The translations under genes and the position numbers were made by a program. Below, piece by piece: positions 12,600 through 14,158 of a stretch of 14,158 nucleotides of DNA. The notes beneath the pieces are model-generated. The model had not been told where the DNA came from. It was given only the letters and a program-made list of their open reading frames with translations, and did not search any database. The stretch is taken from assembly GCA_948896875.1 (NCBI GenBank), contig CAQUWW010000077.1:1-14158 (forward strand), read 5' to 3'. Position 1 is the stretch's first letter; every line of letters begins with the position of its first letter. This DNA comes from an uncultured Acetatifactor sp. Its GTDB lineage: Bacteria; Bacillota; Clostridia; Lachnospirales; Lachnospiraceae.

Positions 12600-13166
12600 A
12601 TGATCAGAAAGATCGAAAAAGAGGAACTCCGAACAATACATGACCGTGAGGGTCTGGTTCTCCAGGGCTGCGGCGGGGATCTGAAGGAATGGACAGACGG
12701 GATCAACCAGATGTTAGAGCAGGAAGGGATCCTTCCCCAAGGGAAACGGCTTGATGACGTGGCGGTTTTCAAAAATGAGGGGATGACCAACCTGCTCTTT
12801 TTCTTTGGGGAAGAAAAGCTGGATATGGGGAAGCTGGCCGCCTGGCGGCTTAAGACCCGTTACCACTTTGGCAGCACATGGATGTCCGACTATGTGGATA
12901 ACCGGTTGGGAGGATTTCTCCGTGAAGCCGTGGCAGAGAAACCGGACTGTGCATTGATTGGTGAGGATGGAAACATCTTCAACCTGATGGGGATCGCGGC
13001 CCGGACCCTTCGGGAAAACGGCATGGAGGATAAGGCGGAGGAAATGAAGAAGCGCATCACTGAAGGCGGATGTCAGGACTACTATGAAGCGCTGAACATC
13101 ATCGACCAGTACGTCACCATCACGGGAAAAGAAGAACCGGAGATGGGCGGGATGGAGATGAAGTGA
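12600..13166 (+). CDS. conjugative-element protein of unknown function, 188 aa
   Basis: The ATG at 12600 has AAAGGAG about 12 bases upstream. After a short N-terminus the protein reads HDREGLVLQGCGGDLKEWTD, GINQMLEQEGIL, a middle part NLLFFFGEEKLDMGKLAAWR, then FGSTWMSDYVDNRLGGF and CALIGEDGNIFNLMGIAART, and ends in helices. I recognise this order of motifs (LVLQGCGG, LDMGKLAxWR, FGGTWLSDYV, IGxDGNIFNL) from proteins repeatedly found on large conjugative elements of Clostridia. I know no assigned activity. It is soluble, with no signal or membrane segment. Its stop overlaps or touches the next gene, in line with an operon with the antirestriction genes. Confidence 0.8.
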   Translation: MIRKIEKEELRTIHDREGLVLQGCGGDLKEWTDGINQMLEQEGILPQGKRLDDVAVFKNEGMTNLLFFFGEEKLDMGKLAAWRLKTRYHFGSTWMSDYVDNRLGGFLREAVAEKPDCALIGEDGNIFNLMGIAARTLRENGMEDKAEEMKKRITEGGCQDYYEALNIIDQYVTITGKEEPEMGGMEMK

Positions 13167-13201
13167 CATTCTGGAAACAGGAGAAGGGAGAGGAGGCAAT
13201 C

Positions 13202-13792
13202 GTGGAAGAAAGAGAACCCGTCATAAAGATCCTGTATGAAAATACCACAAGGCCGGTCAATCGGGTCTTACTCACCTTTCCGCTTTCCGGCAGGGAGAAG
13301 CCGGAGCAGAAGATGCTCTCTCTGACCAGAGGGCATGAGGGAAAGAGCAGCATCCCCTTCCGGATCGCAAAAGTGGAATCCCCTATCCCCGGCCTTGAAC
13401 AGTATCTGCCTGCGGACGGCTGGTTCCAGGAGATCAGCTGTCTGGCAGAGAAGATCGGAAGGATGGACAGGGAAGAGCAGATGAAATTTTCCGGGGTTCT
13501 GGACTGCCGATCTATCTCCACCATCGGGGATGTCCTGGAAGCGGCGGAAAGCCTGCAGCTGTATGACTGCTTTCCTGGTGTGACCTGCAGCCGGGAACTG
13601 GGGGGCTATGTGGTGGAGAACGGCATCATGGAGTTCCCCAGGACGGTGTGGCCCTATCTGGACTACCACGGCATCGGAGAAGAATTCTACGCATCCTATA
13701 ACTGCGCTTATACAGAATTCGGTCTTGTGGTGCGGAAAGAGGAAGCGCCGGAGATGGAAGAAGGACATGCTCAGGGGTTCCAGATACAGTAA
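13202..13792 (+). CDS. ArdA-like antirestriction protein
   Basis: I prefer GTG 13202 because AGGAGG lies five bases upstream; an upstream GTG at 13163 overlaps the previous stop but has no good RBS. The 196-residue product begins MEEREPVIKILYENTTRPVN. The segment about residues 78-190 (SISTIGDVLEAAESLQLYDC, ELGGYVVENG, WPYLDYHGIGEEFYASYN, FGLVV) has the layout of the ArdA C-terminal domains, where a helical repeat is followed by a YxxYGxxF/xDY element. ArdA proteins mimic B-DNA with acidic surfaces to block type I restriction enzymes during plasmid or ICE entry. The protein is acidic as expected. Similarity to classical ArdA is distant, so this is a family-level call. The next gene is a probable paralogue. 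Confidence 0.65.
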   Translation: MEEREPVIKILYENTTRPVNRVLLTFPLSGREKPEQKMLSLTRGHEGKSSIPFRIAKVESPIPGLEQYLPADGWFQEISCLAEKIGRMDREEQMKFSGVLDCRSISTIGDVLEAAESLQLYDCFPGVTCSRELGGYVVENGIMEFPRTVWPYLDYHGIGEEFYASYNCAYTEFGLVVRKEEAPEMEEGHAQGFQIQ

Positions 13793-13810
13793 TAGGGAGG
13801 AGGGAATGCA

Positions 13811-14158
13811 TTGCGGATATTTGTAAAAAGAGAAAACTGGGAGGATGGGATCTGGATGCGGCTTCCGGCTACAAAAGAGGAAGCAGAACAGGTCAGACGG
13901 AGTCTGGAGGAACAGCATCCATCAATCATGCTGCCCTTTATCGGAGCGGTGGATTCCAGATTTCCGGAACTGGAGAATCGTCTGGTGGGGGAAATAGTCT
14001 TTCCGGCGAAAAACCTGGACCGTCTCAACCAGATGGCCGAAAGGCTGGGGAGCCTGAACGGGGAGGAAGAGATGCTGTTCCGGGCGGCATTCCGGCTGGA
14101 AGCTCCCTATACAGCGGAGCAGATCCTGGAGACACTGGGGCATCTGGACCGCTACCGG
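13811..14158 (+). CDS. second ArdA-like protein, N-terminal part (3' end outside window)
   Basis: The frame opens at TTG 13811, six bases after GGAGGAGGG, and stays open to the right edge (116 codons). The only nearby ATG (13806) runs into a stop at once, so TTG is the likely start. It reads MRIFVKRENWEDGIWMRLPA, TKEEAEQVRRSLEE and later EIVFPAKNLDRLNQMAERLG, SLNGEEEMLFRAAFRLEAPY and TAEQILETLGHLDRYR. The last 60 residues line up with residues about 60-120 of the preceding protein: LAEKIGRMDREEQMKF versus MAERLGSLNGEEEMLF, and TIGDVLEAAESLQLYD versus TAEQILETLGHLDRYR. This suggests duplication. It is acidic, as expected for a DNA mimic, and lies 18 bases after the upstream stop in what looks like one operon. 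Confidence 0.65.
   Translation, partial: MRIFVKRENWEDGIWMRLPATKEEAEQVRRSLEEQHPSIMLPFIGAVDSRFPELENRLVGEIVFPAKNLDRLNQMAERLGSLNGEEEMLFRAAFRLEAPYTAEQILETLGHLDRYR

Noticed and set aside
12245..12790. 181-aa minus-strand ORF
   Set aside because: Ser/Pro/Phe-rich shadow translation covering an intergenic region, the 35-aa gene and the start of the 188-aa gene on the other strand; no RBS seen.
13268..13918. 216-aa minus-strand ORF opposite the ArdA-like genes
   Set aside because: It is the antisense shadow of two plus-strand frames with good starts and family-like sequence; its own translation is Pro/Phe/His-rich without recognisable motifs.

Overview
The window looks like chromosomal DNA of a gut Firmicute, most likely a Lachnospiraceae/Clostridia member. 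This rests on moderate GC, strong AGGAGG ribosome binding sites, and protein families I recognise as common in that group; no ribosomal marker gene is present. It has three zones.

Zone 1 (1-4885) is an intact plus-strand operon: the C-terminal part of a MATE efflux pump, a cytidylate kinase-like protein, and two overlapping ABC exporter half-transporters. Their nucleotide-binding motifs are complementary (one subunit carries the degenerate Walker B and H-switch, the other the degenerate signature), so they should form a heterodimeric multidrug-type exporter with one hydrolytic site.

Zone 2 (about 4890-11480) is largely a gene graveyard around a few intact genes. Broken genes are an HtrA/DegP-like protease (two in-frame TAA codons and a frameshift), a GNAT acetyltransferase fragment, a LysR regulator (one in-frame TAA), an aldo/keto reductase and a cupin (each with an internal out-of-frame deletion, apparently at short sequence identity), a frameshifted lipoprotein leader, and a flavodoxin-like lipoprotein cut off mid-domain. 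LysR, aldo/keto reductase, cupin and flavodoxin lipoprotein look like a former divergently transcribed redox cluster. Intact genes here are a short sigma-70-like gene of the mobile-element type, an unrecognised 163-aa minus-strand gene, and a TetR regulator with a textbook sigma-70 promoter flanked by two 13-bp palindromes. The 3' end of the sigma-like gene is made of the 3' three-quarters of a tRNA-Asn(GTT) gene, which marks a recombination or integration junction.

Zone 3 (about 11480-14158) is the accessory region of a conjugative element or large plasmid: an unrecognised 197-aa protein, a 35-aa single-pass membrane peptide, a 188-aa element-associated protein of unknown function, and two consecutive ArdA-like antirestriction genes, the second starting at TTG and running off the window. 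No integrase, relaxase, CRISPR array, rRNA gene or complete tRNA was found. I do not see a clear new multi-gene system; the most informative signals are the tRNA-Asn junction, the repeated style of gene breakage, and two perfect inverted repeats that abut the ribosome binding sites of element genes.
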